From Calendula officinalis (lineage: Eukaryota > Streptophyta > Magnoliopsida > Asterales > Asteraceae), in the NCBI GenBank assembly GCA_963853835.1, contig OY970829.1, positions 31,955,764-32,019,763 of the forward strand: a stretch of 64,000 bases of DNA. The letters run 5' to 3'. Of this stretch, positions 22,600-34,024 are shown in pieces. Position 1 is the first letter of the stretch; every line of letters begins with the position of its first letter. Position numbers and translations under genes: made by a program. The notes below the pieces were generated by a model. It saw only the letters and a list, made by a program, of their open reading frames with translations, was not told the origin of the DNA and searched no databases.

Positions 22600-22817
22600 G
22601 AAATATGTCCCGCTCTTTATTATCTTATACACCAACAGTGTTGTATGCTAGGAAGGCTAAACATGTGCTAAGGAGCCAAACGGCCCAACCGTGCGCCACC
22701 CGCCGTCTCCTAGCCCCGGCAGGCCCACGTTCCCACGCACGTCTCCTTGTTCACGCACCACCCACGGTCGCAACCGTGACCACCCCGGGACGCAGGGGAA
22801 AAAACGAAACAAAAAGA

Positions 22818-22936
22818 GGGGTGCAACACGAGGACTTCCAAGGGGGTCACCCATCCTAGTACTACTCTCGCCCAAGCATGCTTAACTGCGGAGTTCTGAT
22901 GGGATCCGGTGCATTAGTGCTGGTATGATCGCACCG
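22818..22936 (-). rRNA. 5S rRNA gene 67
   Basis: 119 nt. Variants G97U, G58A, G1C. Confidence 0.93.
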
Positions 22937-23103
22937 GAAATATGTCCCGCTCTTTATTATCTTATACACCAACAGTGTTGCATGCTAGGAAGGCTAAACA
23001 TGTGCTAAGGAGCCAAACGGCCCAACCGTGCGCCACCCGCCGTCTCCGAGCCCCGGCAGGCCCACGTTCCCACGCCCTCCCCCGCACACCCGTCCCTTTT
23101 TCA

Positions 23104-23176
23104 CGCACCACCCACGGTCGCAACCGTGACCACCCCGGGACGCACCACCCACGGTCGCAACCGTGACCACCCGGGA
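23104..23176. repeat. 37-bp spacer duplication
   Basis: Same duplication as the one near 21.7 kb, carried along by the 1,428-bp block duplication. Confidence 0.9.
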
Positions 23177-23203
23177 CGCAGGGGAAAAAACGAAACAAAA
23201 AGA

Positions 23204-23322
23204 GGGGTGCAACACGAGGACTTCCCAGGGGGTCACCCATCCTAGTACTACTCTCGCCCAAGCACGCTTAACTGCGGAGTTCTGATGGGATCCGGTGCAT
23301 TAGTGCTGGTATGATCGCACCC
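23204..23322 (-). rRNA. 5S rRNA gene 68, consensus
   Basis: 119 nt, identical to consensus; 386-bp unit. Confidence 0.97.
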
Positions 23323-23555
23323 GAAATATGTCCCGCTCTTTATTATATTATACACCAACAGTGTTGCATGCTAGGAAGGCTAAACATGTGCTAAGGGGCC
23401 AAACGGCCCAACCGTGCGCCACCCCCCGTCTCCTAGCCTCGGCAGGCCCACGTCGCTACGCCCTCCCCCGCACGCTCGTCCCCTTGTTCACGCACCACCC
23501 ACGGTCGCAACCGTGACCACCCCGGGACGCAGGGAAAAAAAGCGAAACAAAAAGA

Positions 23556-23674
23556 GGGGTGCAACACGAGGACTTCCAAGGGGGTCACCCATCCTAGTAC
23601 TACTCTCGTCCAAGCACGCTTAACTGCGGAGTTCTGATGGGATCCGATGCATTAGTGCTGGTATGATCGCACCC
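23556..23674 (-). rRNA. 5S rRNA gene 69
   Basis: 119 nt. Variants G97U, G66A, C28U. Confidence 0.94.
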
Positions 23675-23892
23675 GAAATATGTCCCGCTCTTTATTATCT
23701 TATACACCAACAGTGTTGCATGCTAGGAAGGCTAAACATGTGCTAAGGAGCTAAACGGCCCAACCGTGCGCCACCCGCCGTCTCCTAGCCCCGGCAGGCT
23801 CATGTTCCCACGCCCGTCTCCTTGTTCACGCACCACCCACGGTCGCAACCGTGACCACCCCGGGACGCAGGGGAAAAAACGAAACAAAAAGA

Positions 23893-24011
23893 GGGGTGCA
23901 ACACGAGGACTTCCCAGGGGGTCACCCATCCTAGTACTACTCTCGCCCAAGCACGCTTAACTGCGGAGTTCTGATGGGATCCGGTGCATTAGTGCTGGTA
24001 TGATCGCACCG
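23893..24011 (-). rRNA. 5S rRNA gene 70
   Basis: 119 nt. Variant G1C only. Confidence 0.95.
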
Positions 24012-24245
24012 GAAATATGTCCCGCTCTTTATTATCTTATACACCAACAGTGTTGCATGCTAGGAAGGCTAAACATGTGCTAAGGAGCCAAACGGCCCAA
24101 CCGTGCGCCACCCGCCGTCTCCGAGCCCCGGCAGGCCCACGTTCCCAGGCCCTCCCCCGCACACCCGTCCCCTTGTTCACGCACCACCCACGGTCACAAC
24201 CGTGACCACCCCGGGACGCAGGGGGAAAAAAACGAAACAAAAAGA

Positions 24246-24364
24246 GGGGTGCAACACGAGGACTTCCCAGGGGGTCACCCATCCTAGTACTACTCTCGCC
24301 CAAGCACGCTTAACTGCGGAGTTCTGATGGGATCCGGTGCATTAGTGCTGGTATGATCGCACAC
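24246..24364 (-). rRNA. 5S rRNA gene 71
   Basis: 119 nt. Variant G2U; -1 is T. Confidence 0.94.
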
Positions 24365-24595
24365 AAAATATGTCCCGCTCTTAATTATCTTATACACCAA
24401 CAGTGTTGCATGCTAGAAGGCTAAACATGTGCTAAGGAGCCAACGGCCCAACCGTGCGCCACCCGCCGTCTCCTAGCCCCGGCAGGCCCACGTCCCCACG
24501 CCCTCCCCCGCACACCCGTCCCCTTGTTCACGCACCACCCACGGTCGCAACCGTGACCACCCCGGGACGCAGGGGAAAAAAACGAAACAAAAAGA

Positions 24596-24714
24596 GGGGT
24601 GCAACACGAGGACTTCCAAGGGGGTCACCCATCCTAGTACTACTCTCGCCCAAGCACGCTTAACTACGGAGTTCTGATGGGATCCGGTGCATTAGTGCTG
24701 GTATGATCGGACCC
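24596..24714 (-). rRNA. 5S rRNA gene 72
   Basis: 119 nt. Variants G97U, C49U, G5C. Confidence 0.94.
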
Positions 24715-24946
24715 GAAATATGTCCCGCTCTTTATTATCTTATACACCAACAGTGTTGCATGCTAGGAAGGCTAAACATGTGCTAAGGAGCCAAACGGCC
24801 CAACCGTGCGCCACCCGCCGTCTCCTAGCCCCGGCAGGCCCACGTCCCCACGCCTTCCCCCGCACGCCCGTCCCATTGTTCACGCACCACCCACGGTCGC
24901 AACCGTGACCACCCCGGGACGTAGGGGAAAAAACGAAACAAAAAGA

Positions 24947-25065
24947 GGGGTGCAACACGAGGACTTCCCAAGGGGTCACCCATCCTAGTACTACTCTCGC
25001 CCAAGCACGCTTAACTGCGGAGTTCTGATGGGATCCGGTGCATTAGTGCTGGTATGATGGCACCC
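24947..25065 (-). rRNA. 5S rRNA gene 73
   Basis: 119 nt. Variants C95U, G7C. Confidence 0.94.
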
Positions 25066-25296
25066 GAAATATGTCCCGCTCTTTATTATCTTATACACCA
25101 ACAGTGTTGCATGCTAGGAAGGCTAAACATGTGCTAAGCAGCCAAACGGCCCAACCGTGCGCCACCCGCCGTCTCCTAGCCCCGGCAGGCCCACGTTCCC
25201 ACGCCCTCCCCCGCACGCCCGTCCCTTGTTCACGCACCACCCACGGTCGCAACCGTGACCACCCCGGGACGCAGGGGAAAAAACGAAACAAAAAGA

Positions 25297-25374
25297 GGGG
25301 TGCAACACGACGACTTCCCAGGGGGTCACCCATCTGATGGGATCCGGTGCATTAGTGCTGGTATGATCGGACCC
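25297..25374 (-). pseudogene. 5S rRNA pseudogene 74, 41-nt deletion
   Basis: 78 nt; 41-81 deleted, C105G, G5C. Confidence 0.95.
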
Positions 25375-25606
25375 GAAATACGTCCCGCTCTTTATTATCT
25401 TATACACCAACAGTGTTGCATGCTAGGAAGGCTAAACATGTGCTAAGGAGCCAAACGGCCCAACCGTGCGCCACCCGCCGTCTCCTAGCCCCGGCAGGCC
25501 CACGTCCCCACGCCCTCCCCCGCACGCCCGTCCCCTTGTTCACGCACCACCCACGGTCGCAACCGAGACCACACCGGGACGCAGGGGGAAAAACGAAACA
25601 AAAAGA

Positions 25607-25725
25607 GGGGTGCAACACGAGGACTTCCCAGGGGGTCACCCATCCTAGTACTACTCTCGCCCAAGCACGCTTAACTGCGGAGTTCTAATGGGATCCGGTG
25701 CATTAGAGCTGGTATGATCGCACCC
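25607..25725 (-). rRNA. 5S rRNA gene 75
   Basis: 119 nt. Variants C39U, A19U. Confidence 0.94.
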
Positions 25726-25958
25726 GAAATATGACCCGCTCTTTATTATCTTATACACCAACAGTGTTGCATGCTAGGTAGGCTAAACATGTGCTAAGGA
25801 GCCAAACGGCCCAACCGTGCGCCACCCGCCGTCTCCTAGCCCCGGCAGGCCCACGTCCCCACGCCCTCCCCCGCACGCCCGTCCCCTTGTTCACGCACCG
25901 CCCACGGTCGTAACCGTGACCACCCCGGGACGCAGGGGAAAAAAACGAAACAAAAAGA

Positions 25959-26077
25959 GGGGTGCAACACGAGGACTTCCCAGGGGGTCACCCATCCTAG
26001 TACTACTCTCGCCCAAGCACGCTTAACTGCGGAGTCCTGATGGGATCCGGTGCATTAGTGCTGGTATGATCGCACCC
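25959..26077 (-). rRNA. 5S rRNA gene 76
   Basis: 119 nt. Variant A42G; TATA element is TGTAA. Confidence 0.93.
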
Positions 26078-26311
26078 GAAATATGACCCGCTCTTTATTA
26101 TCTTACACACCAACAGTGTTGCATGCTAGGAAGGCTAAACATGTGCTAAGGGCCCAAACGGCCCAACCGTGCGCCACCCGCCGTCTCCTAGCCCCGGCAG
26201 GCCCACGTCCCCACGCCCTCCCCCGCACGCTCGTCCCCTTGTTCACGCACCACCCACGGTCGCAACCTCTACCACCCCGGGACGCATGGGAAAAAAAACG
26301 AAACAAAAAGA

Positions 26312-26430
26312 GGGGTGCAACACGAGGACTTCCCAGGGGGTCACCCATCCTAGTAGTACTCTCGCCCAAGCACGCTTAACTGCTGAGTTCTGATGGGATC
26401 CGATGCAATAGTGCTGGTATGATCGCACCC
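26312..26430 (-). rRNA. 5S rRNA gene 77
   Basis: 119 nt. Variants G75C, C47A, C28U, A23U. Confidence 0.93.
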
Positions 26431-26662
26431 GAAATATGTCCCGCTCTTTATTATCTTATACACCAACAGTGTTGCATGCTAGAAAGGCTAAACATGTGCT
26501 AAGGAGCCAAACGACCCAACCGTGCGCCACCCCCCGTCTCCTAGCCCCGACAGGCCCACGTCCCCACGCCCTCCCCCGCACGCTCGTCCCCTTGTTCACG
26601 CACCACCCACGGTCGCAACCGTGACCACTTCGGGACGCAGGGAAAAAAACGAAACAAAAAGA

Positions 26663-26780
26663 GGGGTGCAACACGAGGAATTCCCAGGGGGTCACCATCC
26701 TAGTACTACTCTCGCCCAAGCACGCTTAACTGCGGAGTTCTGATGGGATCCGGTGAATTAGTGCTGTTATGATCGCACCC
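26663..26780 (-). rRNA. 5S rRNA gene 78 (118 nt)
   Basis: 118 nt: one G missing from G85-87 in the C box. Also G102U, G25U, C14A. Confidence 0.9.
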
Positions 26781-27014
26781 GAAATATGTCCCGCTCTTTA
26801 TTATCTTATACACCAACAGTGTTGCATGCTTGGAAGGCTAAACATGTGCTAAGGGGCCAAACGGCCCAACCGTGCGCCACCCCCCGTCTCCTAGCCCCGG
26901 CAGGCCCACGTCGCCACGCCCTCCCCCGCACGCTCGTCCCCTTGTTCACGCACCACCCACGGTCGCAACCGTGACCACTTCGGGACGCAGGAAAAAAAAA
27001 ACGAAACAAAAAGA

Positions 27015-27133
27015 GGGGTGCAACACGAGGACTTCCAAGGGGGTCACCCATCCTAGTACTACTCTCGTCCAAGCACGCTTAGATGCGGAGTTCTGATGGG
27101 ATCCGATGCATTAGTGCTGGTATGATCGCACCC
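27015..27133 (-). rRNA. 5S rRNA gene 79
   Basis: 119 nt. Variants G97U, G66A, U52C, G51U, C28U. Confidence 0.92.
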
Positions 27134-27351
27134 GAAATATGTCCCGCTCTTTATTATCTTATACACCAACAGTGTTGTATGCTAGGAAGGCTAAACATGT
27201 GCTAAGGAGCCAAACGGCCCAACCGTGCGCCACCCGCCGTCTCCTAGCCCCGGCAGGCCCACGTTCCCACGCACGTCTCCTTGTTCACGCACCACCCACG
27301 GTCGCAACCGTGACCACCCCGGGACGCAGGGGAAAAAACGAAACAAAAAGA

Positions 27352-27470
27352 GGGGTGCAACACGAGGACTTCCAAGGGGGTCACCCATCCTAGTACTACT
27401 CTCGCCCAAGCACGCTTAACTGCGGAGTTCTGATGGGATCCGGTGCATTAGTGCTGGTATGATCGCACCG
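27352..27470 (-). rRNA. 5S rRNA gene 80
   Basis: 119 nt. Variants G97U, G1C. Confidence 0.94.
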
Positions 27471-27638
27471 GAAATATGTCCCGCTCTTTATTATCTTATA
27501 CACCAACAGTGTTGCATGCTAGGAAGGCTAAACATGTGCTAAGGAGCCAAACGGCCCAACCGTGCGCCACCCGCCGTCTCCGAGCCCCGGCAGGCCCACG
27601 TTCCCACGCCCTCCCCCGCACACCCGTCCCCTTGTTCA

Positions 27639-27711
27639 CGCACCACCCACGGTCGCAACCGTGACCACCCCGGGACGCACCACCCACGGTCGCAACCGTG
27701 ACCACCCGGGA
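27639..27711. repeat. 37-bp spacer duplication
   Basis: Third copy of the same duplication. The preceding stretch keeps the usual CCCCTTGTTC where the other two read CCCTTTTTC. Confidence 0.9.
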
Positions 27712-27738
27712 CGCAGGGGAAAAAACGAAACAAAAAGA

Positions 27739-27857
27739 GGGGTGCAACACGAGGACTTCCCAGGGGGTCACCCATCCTAGTACTACTCTCGCCCAAGCAC
27801 GCTTAACTGCGGAGTTCTGATGGGATCCGGTGCATTAGTGCTGGTATGATCGCACCC
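27739..27857 (-). rRNA. 5S rRNA gene 81, consensus
   Basis: 119 nt, identical to consensus; unit carries the 37-bp spacer duplication. Confidence 0.97.
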
Positions 27858-28090
27858 GAAATATGTCCCGCTCTTTATTATATTATACACCAACAGTGTT
27901 GCATGCTAGGAAGGCTAAACATGTGCTAAGGGGCCAAACGGCCCAACCGTGCGCCACCCCCCATCTCCTAGCCTCGGCAGGCCCACGTCGCTACGCCCTC
28001 CCCCGCACGCTCGTCCCCTTGTTCACGCACCACCCACGGTCGCAACCGTGACCACCCCGGGACGCAGGGAAAAAAAGCGAAACAAAAAGA

Positions 28091-28209
28091 GGGGTGCAAC
28101 ACGAGGACTTCCAAGGGGGTCACCCATCCTAGTACTACTCTCGTCCAAGCACGCTTAACTGCGGAGTTCTGATGGGATCCGATGCATTAGTGCTGGTATG
28201 ATCGCACCC
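28091..28209 (-). rRNA. 5S rRNA gene 82
   Basis: 119 nt. Variants G97U, G66A, C28U. Confidence 0.94.
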
Positions 28210-28427
28210 GAAATATGTCCCGCTCTTTATTATCTTATACACCAACAGTGTTGCATGCTAGGAAGGCTAAACATGTGCTAAGGAGCTAAACGGCCCAACC
28301 GTGCGCCACCCGCCGTCTCCTAGCCCCGGCAGGCTCATGTTCCCACGCCCGTCTCCTTGTTCACGCACCACCCACGGTCGCAACCGTGACCACCCCGGGA
28401 CGCAGGGGAAAAAACGAAACAAAAAGA

Positions 28428-28546
28428 GGGGTGCAACACGAGGACTTCCCAGGGGGTCACCCATCCTAGTACTACTCTCGCCCAAGCACGCTTAACTGCG
28501 GAGTTCTGATGGGATCCGGTGCATTAGTGCTGGTATGATCGCACCG
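28428..28546 (-). rRNA. 5S rRNA gene 83
   Basis: 119 nt. Variant G1C only. Confidence 0.95.
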
Positions 28547-28780
28547 GAAATATGTCCCGCTCTTTATTATCTTATACACCAACAGTGTTGCATGCTAGGA
28601 AGGCTAAACATGTGCTAAGGAGCCAAACGGCCCAACCGTGCGCCACCCGCCGTCTCCGAGCCCCGGCAGGCCCACGTTCCCAGGCCCTCCCCCGCACACC
28701 CGTCCCCTTGTTCACGCACCACCCACGGTCACAACCGTGACCACCCCGGGACGCAGGGGGAAAAAAACGAAACAAAAAGA

Positions 28781-28899
28781 GGGGTGCAACACGAGTACTT
28801 CCCAGGGGGTCACCCATCCTAGTACTACTCTCGCCCAAGCACGCTTAACTGCGGAGTTCTGATGGGATCCGGTGCATTAGTGCTGGTATGATCGCACAC
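28781..28899 (-). rRNA. 5S rRNA gene 84
   Basis: 119 nt. Variants C104A, G2U. Confidence 0.93.
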
Positions 28900-29130
28900 A
28901 AAATATGTCCCGCTCTTTATTATCTTATACACCAACAGTGTTGCATGCTAGAAGGCTAAACATGTGCTAAGGAGCCAACGGCCCAACCGTGCGCCACCCG
29001 CCGTCTCCTAGCCCCGGCAGGCCCACGTCCCCACGCCCTCCCCCGCACACCCGTCCCCTTGTTCACGCACCACCCACGGTCGCAACCGTGACCACCCCGG
29101 GACGCAGGGGAAAAAAACGAAACAAAAAGA

Positions 29131-29249
29131 GGGGTGCAACACGAGGACTTCCAAGGGGGTCACCCATCCTAGTACTACTCTCGCCCAAGCACGCTTAACT
29201 ACGGAGTTCTGATGGGATCCGGTGCATTAGTGCTGGTATGATCGGACCC
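29131..29249 (-). rRNA. 5S rRNA gene 85
   Basis: 119 nt. Variants G97U, C49U, G5C. Confidence 0.94.
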
Positions 29250-29481
29250 GAAATATGTCCCGCTCTTTATTATCTTATACACCAACAGTGTTGCATGCTA
29301 GGAAGGCTAAACATGTGCTAAGGAGCCAAACGGCCCAACCGTGCGCCACCCGCCGTCTCCTAGCCCCGGCAGGCCCACGTCCCCACGCCTTCCCCCGCAC
29401 GCCCGTCCCATTGTTCACGCACCACCCACGGTCGCAACCGTGACCACCCCGGGACGTAGGGGAAAAAACGAAACAAAAAGA

Positions 29482-29600
29482 GGGGTGCAACACGAGGACT
29501 TCCCAAGGGGTCACCCATCCTAGTACTACTCTCGCCCAAGCACGCTTAACTGCGGAGTTCTGATGGGATCCGGTGCATTAGTGCTGGTATGATGGCACCC
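29482..29600 (-). rRNA. 5S rRNA gene 86
   Basis: 119 nt. Variants C95U, G7C. Confidence 0.94.
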
Positions 29601-29831
29601 GAAATATGTCCCGCTCTTTATTATCTTATACACCAACAGTGTTGCATGCTAGGAAGGCTAAACATGTGCTAAGGAGCCAAACGGCCCAACCGTGCGCCAC
29701 CCGCCGTCTCCTAGCCCCGGCAGGCCCACGTTCCCACGCCCTCCCCCGCACGCCCGTCCCTTGTTCACGCACCACCCACGGTCGCAACCGTGACCACCCC
29801 GGGACGCAGGGGAAAAAACGAAACAAAAAGA

Positions 29832-29909
29832 GGGGTGCAACACGACGACTTCCCAGGGGGTCACCCATCTGATGGGATCCGGTGCCTTAGTGCTGGTATG
29901 ATCGGACCC
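29832..29909 (-). pseudogene. 5S rRNA pseudogene 87, 41-nt deletion
   Basis: 78 nt; 41-81 deleted, C105G, G5C, plus private U24G. Confidence 0.95.
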
Positions 29910-30141
29910 GAAATATGTCCCGCTCTTTATTATCTTATACACCAACAGTGTTGCATGCTAGGAAGGCTAAACATGTGCTAAGGAGCCAAACGGCCCAACC
30001 GTGCGCCACCCGCCGTCTCCTAGCCCCGGCAGGCCCACGTCCCCACGCCCTCCCCCGCACGCCCGTCCCCTTGTTCACGCACCACCCACGGTCGCAACCG
30101 AGACCACACCGGGACGCAGGGGAAAAAACGAAACAAAAAGA

Positions 30142-30260
30142 GGGGTGCAACACGAGGACTTCCCAGGGGGTCACCCATCCTAGTACTACTCTCGCCCAAG
30201 CACTCTTAACTGCGGAGTTCTAATGGGATCCGGTGCATTAGTGCTGGTATGATCGCACCC
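30142..30260 (-). rRNA. 5S rRNA gene 88
   Basis: 119 nt. Variants C57A (A box), C39U. Confidence 0.94.
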
Positions 30261-30493
30261 GAAATATGACCCGCTCTTTATTATCTTATACACCAACAGT
30301 GTTGCATGCTAGGTAGGCTAAACATGTGCTAAGGAGCCAAACGGCCCAACCGTGCGCCACCCGCCGTCTCCTAGCCCCGGCAGGCCCACGTCCCCACGCC
30401 CTCCCCCGCACGCCCGTCCCCTTGTTCACGCACCGCCCACGGTCGTAACCGTGACCACCCCGGGACGCAGGGGAAAAAAACGAAACAAAAAGA

Positions 30494-30612
30494 GGGGTGC
30501 AACACGAGGACTTCCCAGGGGGTCACCCATCCTAGTACTACTCTCGCCCAAGCACGCTTAACTGCGGAGTCCTGATGGGATCCGGTGCATTAGTGCTGGT
30601 ATGATCGCACCC
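30494..30612 (-). rRNA. 5S rRNA gene 89
   Basis: 119 nt. Variant A42G; TATA element is TGTAA. Confidence 0.93.
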
Positions 30613-30846
30613 GAAATATGACCCGCTCTTTATTATCTTACACACCAACAGTGTTGCATGCTAGGAAGGCTAAACATGTGCTAAGGGCCCAAACGGCCCA
30701 ACCGTGCGCCACCCGCCGTCTCCTAGCCCCGGCAGGCCCACGTCCCCACGCCCTCCCCCGCACGCTCGTCCCCTTGTTCACGCACCACCCACGGTCGCAA
30801 CCTCTACCACCCCGGGACGCATGGGAAAAAAAACAAAACAAAAAGA

Positions 30847-30965
30847 GGGGTGCAACACGAGGACTTCCCAGGGGGTCAACCATCCTAGTACTACTCTCGC
30901 TCTAGCACGCTTAACTGCGGAGTTCTGATGGGATCCGGTGCATTAGTGCTGGTATGATCGCACCC
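30847..30965 (-). rRNA. 5S rRNA gene 90
   Basis: 119 nt. Variants G87U, G65A, U63A. Confidence 0.93.
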
Positions 30966-31199
30966 GAAATATGTCCCGCTCTTTATTATCTTATACACCA
31001 ACAGTGTTGCATGCTAGGAAGGCTAAACATGTGCTAAGGAGCCAAACGGCCCAACCGTGCGCCACCCGCCGTCTCCTAGCCCCGGCAGGCCCACGTTCCC
31101 ACGCCCTCCCCCGCACGCCCGTCCCCGTGTTCACGCATCACCCACGGTCGCAACCGTGACCACCCCGGGACGCAGGGGAAAAAAAACGAAACAAAAAGA

Positions 31200-31318
31200 G
31201 GGGTGCAACACGAGGACTTCCCAGGGGGTCACCCGTCCTAGTACTACTCTCGCCCAAGCACGCTTAACTGCGGAGTTCTGATGGGATCCGGTGCATTAGT
31301 GCTGGTATGATCGCACAA
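31200..31318 (-). rRNA. 5S rRNA gene 91
   Basis: 119 nt, first gene of 11-kb copy A. Variants U84C, G2U, G1U. Confidence 0.93.
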
Positions 31319-31551
31319 GAAATATGTCCCGCTCTTTATTATCTTATACACCAACAGTGTTGCATGCTAGGAAGGCTAAACATGTGCTAAGGAGCCAAAC
31401 GGCCCAACCGTGCGCCACCCGCCGTCTCCTAGCCCCGGCAGGCCCACGTCCCCACGCCCTCCCCCGCACGCCCGTCCCCTTGTTCACGCACCACCCACGC
31501 TCGCAACCGTGACCACCCCGGGACGCAGGGGAAAAAAACGAAACAAAAAGA

Positions 31552-31670
31552 GGCGTGCAACACGAGGACTTCCAAGGGGGTAACCCATCCTAGTACTACT
31601 CTCGCCCAAGCACGCTTAACTGCGGAGTTCTGATGGGATCCGGTGAATTAGTGCTGGTATGATCGGACCC
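31552..31670 (-). rRNA. 5S rRNA gene 92
   Basis: 119 nt. Variants C117G, G97U, G89U, G25U, G5C. Confidence 0.91.
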
Positions 31671-31903
31671 GAAATATGTCCCGCTCTTTATTATCTTATA
31701 CACCAACAGTGTTGCATGCTAGGAAGGCTAAACATGTGCTAAGGAGCCAAACGGCCCAACCGTGCGCCACCCGCCGTCTCCTAGCCCCGGCAGGCCCACG
31801 TCCCCACGCCCTCCCCCGCACGCCCGTCCCCTTGTTCACGCACCACCCACGGTCGCAACCGTGACCACCCCGGGACGCAGGGGAAAAAAACGAAACAAAA
31901 AGA

Positions 31904-32022
31904 GGGGTGCAACACGAGGACTTCCCAGGGGGTCACCCATCCTAGTACTACTCTCGCCCAAGCACGCTTAACTGCGGAGTTCTGATGGGATCCGGTGCAT
32001 TAGTGCTGGTATGATCGCACCA
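31904..32022 (-). rRNA. 5S rRNA gene 93
   Basis: 119 nt. Variant G1U only. Confidence 0.95.
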
Positions 32023-32254
32023 GAAATATGTCCCGCTCTTTATTATCTTATACACCAACAGTGTTGCATGCTAGGAAGGCTAAACATGTGCTAAGGAGCC
32101 AAACGGCCCAACCGTGCGCCACCCGCCGTCTCCTAGCCCCGGCAGGCCCACGTTCCCACGCCCTCCCCCGCACGCCCGTCCCTTGTTCACGCACCACCCA
32201 CGGTCGCAACCGTGACCACCCCGGGACGCAGGGGAAAAAAACGAAACAAAAAGA

Positions 32255-32332
32255 GGGGTGCAACACGACGACTTCCCAGGGGGTCACCCATCTGATGGGA
32301 TCCGGTGCATTAGTGCTGGTATGATCGGACCC
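32255..32332 (-). pseudogene. 5S rRNA pseudogene 94, 41-nt deletion
   Basis: 78 nt; 41-81 deleted, C105G, G5C. Confidence 0.95.
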
Positions 32333-32564
32333 GAAATATGTCCCGCTCTTTATTATCTTATACACCAACAGTGTTGCATGCTAGGAAGGCTAAACATGTG
32401 CTAAGGAGCCAAACGGCCCAACCGTGCGCCACCCGCCGTCTCCTAGCCCCGGCAGGCCCACGTCCCCACGCCCTCCCCCGCACGCCCGTCCCCTTGTTCA
32501 CGCACCACCCACGGTCGCAACCGTGACCACCCCGGGACGCAGGGGAAAAAACGAAATAAAAAGA

Positions 32565-32683
32565 GGGGTGCAACACGAGGACTTCCCAGGAGGTCACCCA
32601 TCCTAGTACTACTCTCGCCCAAGCACGCTTAACTGCGGAGTTCTGATGGGATCCGGTGCATTAGTGCTGGTATGATCGCACCC
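32565..32683 (-). rRNA. 5S rRNA gene 95
   Basis: 119 nt. Variant C93U. Confidence 0.95.
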
Positions 32684-32865
32684 GAAATATATCCCGCTCT
32701 TTATTATCTTATACACCAACAGTGTTGCATGCTAGGAAGGCTAAACATGTGCTAAGGAGCCAAACGGCCCAACCGTGCGCCACCCGCCGTCTCCTTGTTC
32801 ACGCACCACCCACGGTCGCAACCGTGACCACCCCGGGACGCAGGGGAAAAAACGAAACAAAAAGA
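32684..32865. other. short spacer (182 bp)
   Basis: Same deletion junction as at 13.8 kb, so it was copied rather than formed again. Confidence 0.9.
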
Positions 32866-32984
32866 GGGTTGCAACACGAGGACTTCCAAGGGGGTCACCC
32901 ATCCTAGTACTACTCTCGCCCAAGCACGCTTAACTGCGGAGTTCTGATGGGATCCGGTGCATTAGTGCTGGTATGATCGCACCG
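32866..32984 (-). rRNA. 5S rRNA gene 96
   Basis: 119 nt, 301-bp unit. Variants C116A, G97U, G1C. Confidence 0.93.
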
Positions 32985-33216
32985 GAAATATGTCCCGCTC
33001 TTTATTATCTTATACACCAACAGTGTTGCATGCTAGGAAGGCTAAACATGTGCTAAGGAGCCAAACGGCCCAACCGTGCGCCACCCGCCGTCTCCGAGCC
33101 CCGGCAGGCCCACGTTCCCACGCCCTCCCCCGCACACCCGTCCCCTTGTTCACGCACCACCCACGGTCGCAACCGTGACCACCCCGGGACGCAGGGGAAA
33201 AAACGAAACAAAAAGA

Positions 33217-33335
33217 GGGGTGCAACACGAGGACTTCCCAGGGGGTCACCCATCCTAGTACTACTCTCGCCCAAGCACGCTTAACTGCGGAGTTCTGATG
33301 GGATCCGGTGCATTAGTGCTGGTATGATCGCACCC
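33217..33335 (-). rRNA. 5S rRNA gene 97, consensus
   Basis: 119 nt, identical to consensus. Confidence 0.97.
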
Positions 33336-33568
33336 GAAATATGTCCCGCTCTTTATTATATTATACACCAACAGTGTTGCATGCTAGGAATGCTAAACAT
33401 GTGCTAAGGGGCCAAACGGCCCAACCGTGCGCCACCCCCCGTCTCCTAGCCCCGGCAGGCCCACGTCGCTACGCCCTCCCCCGCACGCTCGTCCCCTTGT
33501 TCACGCACCACCCACGGTCGCAACCGTGACCACCCCGGGACGCAGGGAAAAAAAGCGAAACAAAAAGA

Positions 33569-33687
33569 GGGGTGCAACACGAGGACTTCCAAGGGGGTCA
33601 CCCATCCTAGTACTACTCTCGCCCAAGCACGCTTAACTGCGGAGTTCTGATGGGATCCGGTGCATTAGTGCTGGTATGATCGGACCC
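33569..33687 (-). rRNA. 5S rRNA gene 98
   Basis: 119 nt. Variants G97U, G5C. Confidence 0.95.
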
Positions 33688-33905
33688 GAAATATGTCCCG
33701 CTCTTTATTATCTTATACACCAACAGTGTTGCATGCTAGGAAGGCTAAACATGTGCTAAGGAGCCAAACGGCCCAACCGTGCGCCACCCGCCGTCTCCTA
33801 GCCCCGGCAGGCTCATGTTCCCACGCCCGTCTCCTTGTTCACGCACCACCCACGGTCGCAACCGTGACCACCCCGGGACGCAGGGGAAAAAACGAAACAA
33901 AAAGA

Positions 33906-34024
33906 GGGGTGCAACACGAGGACTTCCCAGGGGGTCACCCATCCTAGTACTACTCTCGCCCAAGCACGCTTAACTGCGGAGTTCTGATGGGATCCGGTGC
34001 ATTAATGCTGGTATGATCGCACCG
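33906..34024 (-). rRNA. 5S rRNA gene 99
   Basis: 119 nt. Variants C20U, G1C. Confidence 0.94.

Larger units (their letters stand above)
22247..23674. repeat. 1.43-kb block, copy 2 (4 units)
   Basis: Direct copy of the preceding four units, including the shared G58A, G1C gene and the spacer duplication. Confidence 0.8.
23556..25725. repeat. seven-gene module, copy 3
   Basis: Same gene order. The G7C gene also carries C95U, and the G5C gene carries C49U. Confidence 0.85.
22219..26311. repeat. 4.1-kb block, copy 1
   Basis: Eleven genes and their spacers recur in order at an offset of 4,534-4,535 bp. The two copies are separated by one unrelated unit pair near 26.3-26.75 kb. Confidence 0.8.
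28091..30260. repeat. seven-gene module, copy 4
   Basis: Shares C95U and C49U with copy 3, as expected from the 4.5-kb offset duplication. Confidence 0.85.
26753..30846. repeat. 4.1-kb block, copy 2
   Basis: Second copy, with private changes such as C104A (gene at 28781), U24G in the truncated gene at 29832 and C57A (gene at 30142). Confidence 0.8.
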
